Below are positions 9,119 through 17,229 of a DNA stretch of 58,110 bases, one piece after another; within the stretch, counting starts at the first letter, position 1; each line of letters opens with the position of its first letter. The position numbers were made by a program, and so were the translations under genes. Below the pieces are notes generated by a model, which saw nothing but the letters and a program-made list of their open reading frames with translations, was not told where the DNA came from and ran no database searches. This DNA is from Candidatus Pelagibacter sp. (lineage in GTDB: Bacteria > Pseudomonadota > Alphaproteobacteria > Pelagibacterales > Pelagibacteraceae): the NCBI GenBank assembly GCA_028222435.1, contig JAOIST010000003.1:1-58110 (forward strand), read 5' to 3'.

Positions 9119-9718
9119 ATGAGTGAAACTAGCGAAGATAAAATCTTTAAAACCAGTAGCGAGGAAAAGGTTAGCGCTACAGAAAATGATATTAATAAGG
9201 AAAAAGTTAAAGAACTAAGCATCGAGGAAAAGCTAAAAATATCTGAAGATAAGTTGCTAAGGTCACTAGCTGAAATTGAAAATCAAAGAAGAAGATTTGA
9301 AAAAGAAATTAAAGATGCATTTGAATTTGGTTCTTTTAACTTTGCTAAAGAAAGCTTAGCTATTCTTGACAACTTACAAAGGGCTAAGGAAGCAATAAAA
9401 AATGACGAAAAATTGAAAAAAAATGAAAATTTAGACAGATTCTTAGAAAACATAATAATTATTGAAAAAGATTTAATTTCAATTTTTGAAAAAAATAGAA
9501 TTAAAAAAATTGATGCCAAAAATAAAAAATTTGATCCAAATATTCACCAAGCAATGTCTGAAATTGAGGATGAAAAAGCAGATGCAGGAACTGTTCTCCA
9601 AGAAATTCAAGCAGGCTACATGCTGGGAGAAAGGTTGTTAAGACCGGCTTTAGTCAGTGTATCAAAGAAAAAAACATCTAAAGATCAGGAAAATACAGAT
9701 AAAAATGAGGAAAAATAG
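9119..9718 (+). CDS. grpE: GrpE nucleotide exchange factor
   Basis: 199 residues. It is the ADP/ATP exchange factor and thermosensor for DnaK. The first 45 residues are charged and disordered. Residues about 50-110 form the long coiled coil (AEIENQRRRFEKEI). The C-terminal beta domain contains IHQAMSEIEDEKADAGTVLQ and GYMLGERLLRPALVSVSK, the family signature. It is followed after 59 bases by dnaK. That gap carries a heat-shock-type promoter match, so dnaK may be transcribed both with grpE and on its own. Confidence 0.96.
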   Translation: MSETSEDKIFKTSSEEKVSATENDINKEKVKELSIEEKLKISEDKLLRSLAEIENQRRRFEKEIKDAFEFGSFNFAKESLAILDNLQRAKEAIKNDEKLKKNENLDRFLENIIIIEKDLISIFEKNRIKKIDAKNKKFDPNIHQAMSEIEDEKADAGTVLQEIQAGYMLGERLLRPALVSVSKKKTSKDQENTDKNEEK

Positions 9719-9719
9719 A

Positions 9720-9748
9720 CTTGTAGTTGAAGAAATAACACCCATATA
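9720..9748 (+). promoter_or_regulatory. Candidate sigma-32 (RpoH) promoter of dnaK
   Basis: The -35-like CTTGTA (9720-9725) is followed after 14 bases by ACCCATAT (9740-9747). This is close to the RpoH consensus CTTGAA / CCCCATNT; the -10 has seven of eight positions. Transcription would begin near 9755. A good Shine-Dalgarno, AAGGAA (9765-9770), lies seven bases before the dnaK ATG. The match and its place ahead of dnaK are seen in the sequence; heat-shock control is inferred. Confidence 0.55.
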
Positions 9749-9777
9749 GATTTTAACATAACTTAAGGAATATATTA

Positions 9778-11700
9778 ATGAGCAAAGTAATAGGAATAGA
9801 TTTAGGTACAACAAATTCATGTGTTGCTATAATGGATGGCTCACAAGCTAAAGTATTAGAAAACGCAGAAGGAGCAAGAACTACACCATCTGTAGTAGCT
9901 TTTTTAGAAAATGAAGAAAAACTTGTTGGTCAACCAGCTAAAAGACAAGCAGTAACCAATGCTCAGGATACTATTTTTGCTGCTAAAAGATTAATTGGCA
10001 GATCATTTGAGGATGACACAGTAAAAAAAGATATAAGTAAAGTACCATTCAAAATTGTTAAATCTAATAATGGCGAAGCTTGGGTTGAGGGAAAAAGTAA
10101 GAAATATTCTCCGTCTCAAATTTCAGCTTTTGTTTTACAAAAAATGAAGGAGACAGCTGAAAAATATTTAGGTCAAGCTGTTACAAAAGCAGTAATAACA
10201 GTTCCTGCATATTTTAATGATGCTCAAAGACAAGCAACAAAAGATGCTGGGAAAATAGCTGGTTTAGAAGTTTTAAGAATTATAAATGAACCAACGGCTG
10301 CAGCTCTTGCTTACGGGCTTGATAAAAAAAACGGTCAAAAAATTGCTGTATATGATTTAGGCGGCGGTACGTTTGATGTTTCTATTCTTGAAATTGGAGA
10401 TGGTGTGTTTGAAGTTAAATCAACTAACGGTGATACTTTCTTAGGTGGTGAGGATTTTGATGATACCATAGTAAGTTATCTTATTGATGAATTTAAAAAA
10501 GATAATGGAATTGATTTAAGAAATGATAAGTTAGCGCTTCAAAGATTAAAAGAGGCAGCTGAAAAAGCTAAAATTGAACTTTCTTCGGCAGCTCAAACTG
10601 AAATAAATCTTCCATTTATAACTGCAGACAAAACAGGGCCTAAACATGTTAATCTTAAATTTACTAGAGCAAAATTAGAAGCATTAGTTTCTGATCTAAT
10701 TGAAAGAACCTTAGAGCCTTGTAAAATTGCTTTAAAAGACTCTGGTTTCTCGGCTGCAGAAATAAATGAAGTAGTTCTAGTTGGCGGGATGACTAGAATG
10801 CCAAAAATTATTGAAACTGTAAAAAATTTTTTCGGTAAAGAACCAAACAAAAGTGTGAATCCTGATGAAGTTGTTGCTATGGGAGCTGCGATACAAGGAG
10901 GTGTTCTACAGGGAGATGTTAAAGACGTATTGTTATTAGATGTAACTCCATTGTCACTTGGTATTGAAACACTTGGTGGTGTATCAACAAAGCTTATTGA
11001 AAAAAATACAACTATACCAACTAAGAAAAGTCAGGTTTTCTCAACCGCAGAAGATAATCAACCTGCTGTGTCTATTAGGGTTCTTCAAGGAGAAAGAGAG
11101 ATGGCGGCAGACAATAAAATTTTAGGCAATTTTGAGTTAGTGGGTATACCTCCGGCGGCAAGAGGGACTCCTCAAATAGAAGTAACATTTGATATTGATG
11201 CAAACGGCATCGTTAATGTTTCAGCTAAAGATAAAGGAACAGGTAAAGAGCAGAAGATTCAAATTCAAGCTTCAGGCGGATTATCTGAAGAAGAAATTAA
11301 TAAAATGGTTAAAGAAGCTGAAGCTAATAAAGAAGCCGACAAAAAGAAAAGAGAGTCGGTTGATGCTAGAAACCAAGCTGATAGCTTAGTTTTTTCAACC
11401 GAGAAAAGTTTAAAAGAACATGGAGATAAAATTTCTGCTGAAGAAAAAAAAGCCATTGAAGATGGTATTGCTGAACTTAAAAAATCTTTGGAAGGAACTG
11501 ATGCAGAAGATATTAAAAAGAAAACACAAAATTTAATTCAAGTTTCTATGAAGTTAGGTGAAGCAGTCTATAAGAGCCAACAAAAACCTGGCCCTGATAA
11601 GGCTGATAATACAAAAGACACCAAACCGAATGATAAAGATAATGTAGTTGATGCTGATTTTGAAGACGTAAAAGAAGAAGACAAAGAAAAAAGCGCCTAA
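9778..11700 (+). CDS. dnaK: Chaperone DnaK (Hsp70)
   Basis: 640 residues. It is the ATP-driven Hsp70 chaperone of the cytosol, working with DnaJ and GrpE. The nucleotide-binding domain (1-385) contains [39 protein letters not shown] and [12 protein letters not shown]. The linker [19 protein letters not shown] (around 387) leads to the substrate-binding beta domain and helical lid (about 505-600). The tail is acidic ([18 protein letters not shown]) as in other alphaproteobacteria. Its codons are richer in G and C than those of its neighbours, as expected of an abundant protein. It is followed by dnaJ after 20 bases. Confidence 0.99.
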   Translation: MSKVIGIDLGTTNSCVAIMDGSQAKVLENAEGARTTPSVVAFLENEEKLVGQPAKRQAVTNAQDTIFAAKRLIGRSFEDDTVKKDISKVPFKIVKSNNGEAWVEGKSKKYSPSQISAFVLQKMKETAEKYLGQAVTKAVITVPAYFNDAQRQATKDAGKIAGLEVLRIINEPTAAALAYGLDKKNGQKIAVYDLGGGTFDVSILEIGDGVFEVKSTNGDTFLGGEDFDDTIVSYLIDEFKKDNGIDLRNDKLALQRLKEAAEKAKIELSSAAQTEINLPFITADKTGPKHVNLKFTRAKLEALVSDLIERTLEPCKIALKDSGFSAAEINEVVLVGGMTRMPKIIETVKNFFGKEPNKSVNPDEVVAMGAAIQGGVLQGDVKDVLLLDVTPLSLGIETLGGVSTKLIEKNTTIPTKKSQVFSTAEDNQPAVSIRVLQGEREMAADNKILGNFELVGIPPAARGTPQIEVTFDIDANGIVNVSAKDKGTGKEQKIQIQASGGLSEEEINKMVKEAEANKEADKKKRESVDARNQADSLVFSTEKSLKEHGDKISAEEKKAIEDGIAELKKSLEGTDAEDIKKKTQNLIQVSMKLGEAVYKSQQKPGPDKADNTKDTKPNDKDNVVDADFEDVKEEDKEKSA

Positions 11701-11720
11701 GAAAATAAAGGAGACGTCCT

Positions 11721-12842
11721 GTGGCTAAAAGAGATTGTTATGATGTCTTAGGTGTACCAAGATCTGCATCTAAAGACGATATCAAAAAAGCTTATCGTAA
11801 ACTCGCTCTCAAATATCATCCAGATAAAACAAAAGGTGACAAAAATTCTGAGGAAAAGTTTAAAGAAGCAAGTGAAGCCTATCATATTCTCTCTGATGAA
11901 AAGAGAAAAACAAACTATGATCAGTTTGGCCACGCTGCATTTGAAGGAGCTGGAGGTGGTGGACAAGGTTTTGGTGGATTTGATACGTCTTCATTTTCAG
12001 ATATTTTTGAAGATTTTTTTAGCGACTTTGGTGGGGGTGGCTCTTCAAGAAGATCTAGCAATAGAGGAAATGACCTTAGATATGATGTTAGTATCAATTT
12101 AGAAGAAGCATATAAAGGTGCTCAAAAAAATGTCAGATACACTACTTACAAATCTTGTTCGTCTTGCTCTGGAAGCGGAGCCGCAAAAGGATCTAAACCA
12201 GTAAGATGTGATTACTGTTCTGGAAGAGGTAAGGTTAGAACAAATCAAGGATTCTTCACGGTTCAACAAACTTGTCCTCAGTGTAGTGGTTACGGTGAGA
12301 TGATTGGATCTCCATGTAATAGTTGTAGTGGAAATGGCAAAGTTCAAGCTAACGAAAATGTTACTGTAAAAATCCCTAAGGGTGTTGATGATGGCACCAG
12401 AATAAGAGTATCAGGCAAAGGGGAAGCTGGTTCTAAAGGGGGTTCAAACGGAGACTTGTATTTATTTATTTCGATTGATAATCACGATATTTTTAAAAGA
12501 GCTGAGGAAAATTTATACTATGAATTACCTATTTCATTTACTGATGCTGCACTCGGTACTTCAGTTGAAGTGCCTTCGATAGATGGTGGTAAATCAAAAA
12601 TTAAAATACCTTCTGGGACTCAACATGGTAAACAATTCAGACTCAAAGGTAAAGGAATGCCAGGTTTAAGAAGAAGTGCTTTTGGTGATTTATATATTAG
12701 AATTAATACTCAAGTACCAACTTCGTTATCCAAAAGACAAAAAGAAATTTTAGAAGAATTTAACGAAATTGAAACAAATAAACCCGACCCGGTTATTAAA
12801 AACTTCTTTGAAAAAGCTAAAAAGTTTTGGAAAAATTCATAA
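11721..12842 (+). CDS. dnaJ: Chaperone DnaJ (Hsp40)
   Basis: 373 residues with the full type I layout. The J domain (1-70) has HPD at 33-35. A Gly/Phe-rich stretch (about 75-110) follows, then four zinc-binding repeats between about 145 and 205 ([32 protein letters not shown]) and the C-terminal substrate-binding domains. It stimulates DnaK ATP hydrolysis and delivers clients. The start is GTG at 11721, decided by a strong Shine-Dalgarno AAAGGAG (11707-11713) and by the family N-terminus [11 protein letters not shown]. It is probably co-transcribed with dnaK. Confidence 0.98.
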   Translation: MAKRDCYDVLGVPRSASKDDIKKAYRKLALKYHPDKTKGDKNSEEKFKEASEAYHILSDEKRKTNYDQFGHAAFEGAGGGGQGFGGFDTSSFSDIFEDFFSDFGGGGSSRRSSNRGNDLRYDVSINLEEAYKGAQKNVRYTTYKSCSSCSGSGAAKGSKPVRCDYCSGRGKVRTNQGFFTVQQTCPQCSGYGEMIGSPCNSCSGNGKVQANENVTVKIPKGVDDGTRIRVSGKGEAGSKGGSNGDLYLFISIDNHDIFKRAEENLYYELPISFTDAALGTSVEVPSIDGGKSKIKIPSGTQHGKQFRLKGKGMPGLRRSAFGDLYIRINTQVPTSLSKRQKEILEEFNEIETNKPDPVIKNFFEKAKKFWKNS

Positions 12843-12847
12843 TCTAA

Positions 12848-13018
12848 ATGAGTACAGATCAAATCATGTCTGCAATTTTTCTCATTGCAGTGCTAATTTT
12901 AATTTTACCTAGTTTTTTATCTACAAATTATAAATTAAAAGAATTTTTAAGAAATTTATCTATTTGGGCTATAATTACGTTAGTTATTATTGTAATCATT
13001 TATTTTATTAGCTTATGA
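12848..13018 (+). CDS. Small two-helix membrane protein of unknown function
   Basis: A 56-codon open frame fills the gap between dnaJ and dapB. It begins MSTDQIMSAIFLIAVLILIL, has a first membrane helix at about 7-22, a short basic loop (NYKLKEFLRNLS), and a second helix at about 36-55, ending FIS. Its TGA (13016-13018) overlaps the ATG of dapB (13015) as ATGA, the coupling pattern of a real gene here. I do not recognise the family. Inference: an inner-membrane microprotein co-expressed with dapB, with the loop between the helices carrying the positive charge. Confidence 0.7.
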   Translation: MSTDQIMSAIFLIAVLILILPSFLSTNYKLKEFLRNLSIWAIITLVIIVIIYFISL

Positions 13019-13791
13019 GAAAGATAAATTTATCTATTTCGGGATGTATGGGAAGAATGGGTCAACAACTCATTAAGTCTTCAAAAAAAAATAGAAACTT
13101 TAAATTAATTTCACTGACTGAGAACAGAATTATAAGTAAAAAGATTGCTGGTATAAAACCATCGAGAAATAATTTTGATGCATTTAAAAAAACTAATGTC
13201 ATAATAGATTTCACTGTCCCTAAGTGCACTTTAGAAATCTTGAGGATTGCAACTAAATTAAAAAAAAGAGTTGTCATTGGCACAACTGGTTTTTCTAAAA
13301 AAGAGGAAAACTTAATAAAGAAATTTTCAAAAAAAATTCCTATACTTAAAGCAGGCAATATGAGCTTAGGAGTAAACTTGCTTATGTATTTAACTGAGAT
13401 TGCTTCAAAATCTCTTGGTAATAATTTTTTAAGTAAAGTATATGAAGTCCATCACAAACATAAAATTGATTATCCATCTGGCACAGCTTTGATGCTGGGT
13501 AAAGGAATAGCAGATGGAAAACGTAAAAATTTCTACAATTTAATCGGAAAAAAATATTTAAATAAGAAAACTTTTCCGTATTCAAATAAAATTAATTTTA
13601 ATTCTATTCGAAAGGGTGAGACTATTGGTGAACATGAAGTAAGATTTTCGAGTGGAAAGGAAATTATTAAACTTAACCATGAGTCCTTTGACAGAGCTTT
13701 ATATTCTGAAGGAGCTTTAACGGCAGCTACTTGGCTAATGTCTAAAAAGGCAGGTCTCTATTCTATGAGAGACCTCCTTAACTTTAAGTGA
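13015..13791 (+). CDS. dapB: 4-hydroxy-tetrahydrodipicolinate reductase
   Basis: 258 residues. It reduces 4-hydroxy-tetrahydrodipicolinate with NAD(P)H in the diaminopimelate/lysine pathway. The N-terminal dinucleotide loop GCMGRMGQ (10-17), GTTGFS near 94, and the signature VHHKHKIDYPSGTAL with the catalytic histidine and lysine are present. It starts inside the stop of the small membrane gene and ends in a GTGA overlap with nth, so the three are coupled. An 8-base inverted repeat lies in its last codons (13752-13775). Confidence 0.96.
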   Translation: MRKINLSISGCMGRMGQQLIKSSKKNRNFKLISLTENRIISKKIAGIKPSRNNFDAFKKTNVIIDFTVPKCTLEILRIATKLKKRVVIGTTGFSKKEENLIKKFSKKIPILKAGNMSLGVNLLMYLTEIASKSLGNNFLSKVYEVHHKHKIDYPSGTALMLGKGIADGKRKNFYNLIGKKYLNKKTFPYSNKINFNSIRKGETIGEHEVRFSSGKEIIKLNHESFDRALYSEGALTAATWLMSKKAGLYSMRDLLNFK

Positions 13792-14441
13792 ATAACAAGG
13801 AAAAGGCTAAAATTATTCTTAGGGTGTTAAATAAAAAATATCCAAAAATTCCCATTCCACTTAATTACAAAAATACTTTTACACTTTTGATTTCTGTATT
13901 GCTTTCAGCACAATGCACTGACGTTAATGTTAATAATGTTACTAAAGATATTTATCCAAAATATAATAGACCTGAACATTTTGCTAAACTTGGTAGACAG
14001 AAGATAGAGAGATTAATTAAAAGAATTGGAATTTTTAGAGTAAAAGCTAAAAGTATTTTTCATTTATCAAAAACACTCGTTGCAAAATATAAAGGCAAAG
14101 TGCCAAAGACCTACGAACAATTGGAACAGTTGCCTGGCGTTGGTCACAAAACTGCAAGCGTAGTCATGTCCCAAGGATTTGGTTTCCCTGCTTTTCCAGT
14201 AGACACACATATTCATAGATTAGCTCAAAGATGGGGTTTAACAAATGGAAAGAACGTTGTGCAAACAGAGAAGGATTTAAAAGAAATCTTTCCTAAAAAA
14301 TACTGGAATAAACTTCATCTACAAATAATTTGGTATGGCAGGGAATATTGCAAGGCCCGAGATTGTTATGGAATAACTTGTAAAATTTGTAAAAGCTGTT
14401 ATCCAAATAGAAAAAAACCTATTAAAACCAAAAAGGCTTAA
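13788..14441 (+). CDS. nth: Endonuclease III
   Basis: 217 residues. It is a base-excision-repair glycosylase/AP lyase for oxidised pyrimidines. The helix-hairpin-helix LEQLPGVGHKTASVV carries catalytic lysine K121, and PVDTHIHR carries the catalytic aspartate D139. The start is GTG at 13788, overlapping the dapB stop (GTGA). No in-frame ATG fits. The C-terminal cysteines are C188, C193, C198, C201 and C204, which is not the standard C-X6-C-X2-C-X5-C pattern of the [4Fe-4S] cluster. Five cysteines remain, so a metal site may persist in altered form. The pfkB-type kinase starts at the next base. Confidence 0.94.
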   Translation: MNNKEKAKIILRVLNKKYPKIPIPLNYKNTFTLLISVLLSAQCTDVNVNNVTKDIYPKYNRPEHFAKLGRQKIERLIKRIGIFRVKAKSIFHLSKTLVAKYKGKVPKTYEQLEQLPGVGHKTASVVMSQGFGFPAFPVDTHIHRLAQRWGLTNGKNVVQTEKDLKEIFPKKYWNKLHLQIIWYGREYCKARDCYGITCKICKSCYPNRKKPIKTKKA

Positions 14442-15371
14442 ATGAAAATTTTAGGAATTGGGAACGCAATCGTTGATGTCATTTGTAAAGTTGATGATCA
14501 ATTTATTACTCAGAATAACTTAACAAAAAGCACAATGAAGCTTGTTGATGAGACTGAATTTAAAAAATTATTATCAACTCTTAAAATAGAAGAAACTATT
14601 TCTGGTGGCTCGGTGGCAAACTCAATAGTAGGTCTCTCGCAACTAGGAAATAAAGTAGGCTTTATTGGAAAAATAAGTGATGATGATTTAGGTAACAAAT
14701 ATGAAGAAGGTTTAAAAAAAGAAAACGTACAGTTCTTCTACTCAAAAAAAAAGGAATCAATTCCTACTGGAACTTGTTTAATATTAATTACCCCTGACTC
14801 CGAGAGAACCATGCTAACTTTTCTTGGAACTGCAGGAAAAATTAATGATAACGATATTGATACAAATGCAGTGAAAAACAGTGAAGTTTTATTTCTTGAG
14901 GGATATCTTTGGGATGAAGGTGAGCCAAAGAAAGCTTTTGAAAAGGCTATAAATAGTGCAAATAAAATCGCAATGTCACTGTCAGACTTATTTTGTGTAG
15001 AGAGACATAAACCTCATTTTTTAGATTTAGTTAAAAACAAATTAGATATCACGTTTGCAAACGAGCAAGAAATTATGTCTTTAATTGATGTTAAAAAATT
15101 TGATGAAGTAATTAATTTTGCTAAAGAAATAAATAAGTTAATTGTTGTCACTCGTGGAGACAAAGGTGCAGTTGCAATAAATAAAAATGAAATCGTAGAA
15201 TGTTCTGCTAAGAATAACCTCAAAATTAAAGATTTAACAGGTGCCGGAGATTTATTTGCAGGTGGTTTTCTTCATGGGTTAATTAATAACAAATCAACTA
15301 AAGAAAGTTTAGATACAGGAACAGAAATGTCCTCAAAAGTCATTCAAATAATAGGTGCGAGACTAAATTGA
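14442..15371 (+). CDS. PfkB-family carbohydrate/adenosine kinase
   Basis: 309 residues of the ribokinase (PfkB) fold. The N-terminus GIGNAIVDVICKVD and the GGSVANSIVGLSQLG stretch (about 52-66) bind the sugar. The C-terminal signature DLTGAGDLFAGGFLHG carries the catalytic aspartate and the anion hole. The N-terminal pattern resembles the adenosine-kinase-like branch common in alphaproteobacteria, where a role in adenosine salvage is usual, but the substrate cannot be read from sequence. It begins one base after the nth stop and ends 25 bases before the convergent ArfA-like gene. Confidence 0.88.
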   Translation: MKILGIGNAIVDVICKVDDQFITQNNLTKSTMKLVDETEFKKLLSTLKIEETISGGSVANSIVGLSQLGNKVGFIGKISDDDLGNKYEEGLKKENVQFFYSKKKESIPTGTCLILITPDSERTMLTFLGTAGKINDNDIDTNAVKNSEVLFLEGYLWDEGEPKKAFEKAINSANKIAMSLSDLFCVERHKPHFLDLVKNKLDITFANEQEIMSLIDVKKFDEVINFAKEINKLIVVTRGDKGAVAINKNEIVECSAKNNLKIKDLTGAGDLFAGGFLHGLINNKSTKESLDTGTEMSSKVIQIIGARLN

Positions 15372-15396
15372 TTAAATATACAACAATTTTTTTTAT

Positions 15397-15504
15397 TTAG
15401 TTTTTTTTTCTTTTAAAACTACCTTTTCCTTTTTTTGGTTTAACCACTCTTTTTCTATACTTAGTTGTAAAAAGATCTTTAGCTATTTTATTTCTTTTTT
15501 TCAA
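15397..15504 (-). CDS. ArfA-like alternative ribosome-rescue factor (candidate, 35 aa)
   Basis: A short frame of 35 residues starts at TTG (15502-15504) and overlaps the TGA of the upstream regulator gene as TTGA. The protein runs (M)KKRNKIAKDLFTTKYRKRV followed by VKPKKGKGSFKRKKN. The core LF..KYRKRVV.PKKGKGSFKRKK resembles the ArfA (DUF331) core of E. coli (LFRQRVEKNKKGKGSYMRK). ArfA recruits release factor 2 to ribosomes stalled on messages without a stop codon. Only the conserved, functional core is present; the C-terminal tail of E. coli ArfA is missing. A run of nine A residues precedes the stop codon. The motif is seen directly; function is inferred by family similarity. Confidence 0.65.
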   Translation of the reverse strand: MKKRNKIAKDLFTTKYRKRVVKPKKGKGSFKRKKN

Positions 15505-16106
15505 AAATAATAACCATCTTTATTGTTAAGAATAAACTTTTCATCAATAAATTTATCAAAGATTTTTTTTCTTAATCTATAGATGTGTGTCTCTACAGTA
15601 TGCGTATCTGCATCTGTAGCATATTTCCACACGGAGGATAAAATTTTATTTTTTGATATCGGCTTTTTAATATTTAAAAATAATTCAAGCAGTTGAATTT
15701 CTTTTTCTGTAAGAATTATAAATTGATCTGATTTAGATAATTTTTTTTCATTTTTATTTAATAAATAACCTTTGATTTCGATTGCTGAATTTTTATTAAA
15801 CTTATTTTTTGCTACCGCATTCTCCACAGCAATGTTGATTTCTTTTAAAGTAGATGGCAGTTCTAAACTTGCATCAAAACCTCCTAGGAGTTTATTTTTA
15901 TTACCAGCGCATATTTTGATACAATTACTAGTATCAATGTAGTTTTTTTGTTCTTTGTCACTTAAGGCGTCAATATGAAATAGGATAAGAATAGGATTGT
16001 CGTCCAATTTATCAAATATTGGATTAAACTTTAAAAACATTTTTAATTCATTTAAAGTTGAAATAAATGACGATGGACCTAAAATTTGTACATTTAATTT
16101 ATGCAT
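15501..16106 (-). CDS. OmpR-type winged-helix regulator with degenerate receiver domain
   Basis: 201 residues. The C-terminal 75 residues form an OmpR/PhoB-type winged helix: ILTEKEIQLLELFL, then KNKILSSVWKY, then HTVETHIYRLRKKI, then ILNNKDGYYF. Residues 1-115 look like a receiver fold, but the acidic pair after strand 1 is absent (QILGPSS) and the usual lysine after strand 5 is missing. Phosphorylation by a histidine kinase is therefore unlikely, and no kinase gene adjoins it. Its ATG overlaps that of the divergent YkuD gene in the hexamer ATGCAT, and its stop overlaps the ArfA-like start. Confidence 0.85.
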   Translation of the reverse strand: MHKLNVQILGPSSFISTLNELKMFLKFNPIFDKLDDNPILILFHIDALSDKEQKNYIDTSNCIKICAGNKNKLLGGFDASLELPSTLKEINIAVENAVAKNKFNKNSAIEIKGYLLNKNEKKLSKSDQFIILTEKEIQLLELFLNIKKPISKNKILSSVWKYATDADTHTVETHIYRLRKKIFDKFIDEKFILNNKDGYYF

Positions 16107-16601
16107 ATTTTAATTAATAAAAAATACTTAACTTACAAAAACTATAAACTAAAATGTGCTTTAGGTAAAAGAGGAATTGGTTATAAAAAAAAAGAGGGTG
16201 ATTTAATAACCCCTGTCGGAAAATATAAAATAAAATATATTTTATACAGAAAAGATAGAATTAAAAAGATTTACACAAAAATTAGAACGATTGTAATTAA
16301 AAAAAATATGGCATGGTGCAATGATCCAGAGTCTAAAGATTATAACAAACTTATAAAATTACCATCTGATTTTAGTTTTGAGAAATTATACAAAAAAGAA
16401 AATATTTACGATATTGTATTAGTATTAGATTATAACATGAATCCAATAATTAAAAATAAAGGAAGTGCAATTTTTATTCACGTTGCAAAAAAAAATTTTA
16501 AAAAAACTGAAGGATGTATAGCTCTAAGAAAAATTCATCTTTTAAAAATTATAAAATTATTAAAAAACAATACTAAAGTTAAGATCGTGAACCAAAAATA
16601 G
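16101..16601 (+). CDS. YkuD-family L,D-transpeptidase-like protein
   Basis: 166 residues. The YkuD catalytic region is present: GDLITPVGKYKI (about 35-46), then FIHVAKKNFKKTEGCIAL near 130-147 with the catalytic histidine and the cysteine of the GC motif. Enzymes of this fold make 3-3 cross-links or attach proteins to peptidoglycan. There is no signal peptide or membrane anchor, as in the short alphaproteobacterial subgroup, so its substrate and location are open. It starts in ATGCAT shared with the divergent winged-helix gene, and its last 23 bases overlap the convergent yggS-type gene. Confidence 0.87.
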   Translation: MHILINKKYLTYKNYKLKCALGKRGIGYKKKEGDLITPVGKYKIKYILYRKDRIKKIYTKIRTIVIKKNMAWCNDPESKDYNKLIKLPSDFSFEKLYKKENIYDIVLVLDYNMNPIIKNKGSAIFIHVAKKNFKKTEGCIALRKIHLLKIIKLLKNNTKVKIVNQK

Positions 16602-17229
16602 AGCTTCCTAATCTGACAAAAGTTGATCCATTTTTAATAGCTTCGACATAATCTGCAGACATGCCCATACTTAAGTTTTCAAGAGCTAAAGATTTATTTA
16701 ACTCACTTAGTGATTTAAAATATTTTTCGACACTTTGACCAATAGGGGGGATTACCATCAAGCCTATGATTTTAAGATTAATCTCATTAGTACAATAATT
16801 ATAAAAGGCATCTAAATCGTTTACTGGTATGCCCGATTTTTGAGACTCATTACCAATGTTTACTTGTATAAAATATTTTAGATTTCTATTTAAGTTTATT
16901 TGATATTTTGAAAGTGTGTCAGCTAATTTTTGATTATCAACAGAGTGAATATAGTCAAACAATTTTACTGCGTCCTTAGCTTTATTGGTTTGTAATTTAC
17001 CAATCATATGCAATTGTAAATCTTGATTAATTTTTTTTTGATCTGACCATTTGGTTAAGGCTTCCTGGACTTTATTTTCTCCAAAGTGTAAATGACCATG
17101 GTCTATTAATGGTTTAATATAATCTAAATTAAATGTTTTGCTTACAGCTATAATTTTCACCGGTTTATCTGCTTTTAAGGACAATATTTTCAATTTTATC
17201 TTTTCAAATCTATCTACTATTGTGTTCAT
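16579..17229 (-). CDS. YggS/PROSC-type pyridoxal phosphate homeostasis protein
   Basis: 216 residues. It is an alanine-racemase-fold PLP-binding protein. K31 in KIIAVSKTF is the Schiff-base lysine. HFGENKVQEA, GLMVIPP and the C-terminal GMSADYVEAIKNGSTFVRLGS are family signatures. Members control free PLP levels in the cytosol and have no known catalytic reaction. The start codon (CAT at 17227-17229) directly abuts the ATG of the divergent ThiE-like gene. The 3' end overlaps the YkuD gene by 23 bases. Confidence 0.93.
   Translation of the reverse strand: MNTIVDRFEKIKLKILSLKADKPVKIIAVSKTFNLDYIKPLIDHGHLHFGENKVQEALTKWSDQKKINQDLQLHMIGKLQTNKAKDAVKLFDYIHSVDNQKLADTLSKYQINLNRNLKYFIQVNIGNESQKSGIPVNDLDAFYNYCTNEINLKIIGLMVIPPIGQSVEKYFKSLSELNKSLALENLSMGMSADYVEAIKNGSTFVRLGSSIFGSRS

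Noticed and set aside
15372..15396. Possible terminator between the kinase and the ArfA-like gene
   Set aside because: There are T runs but no stem of useful strength.
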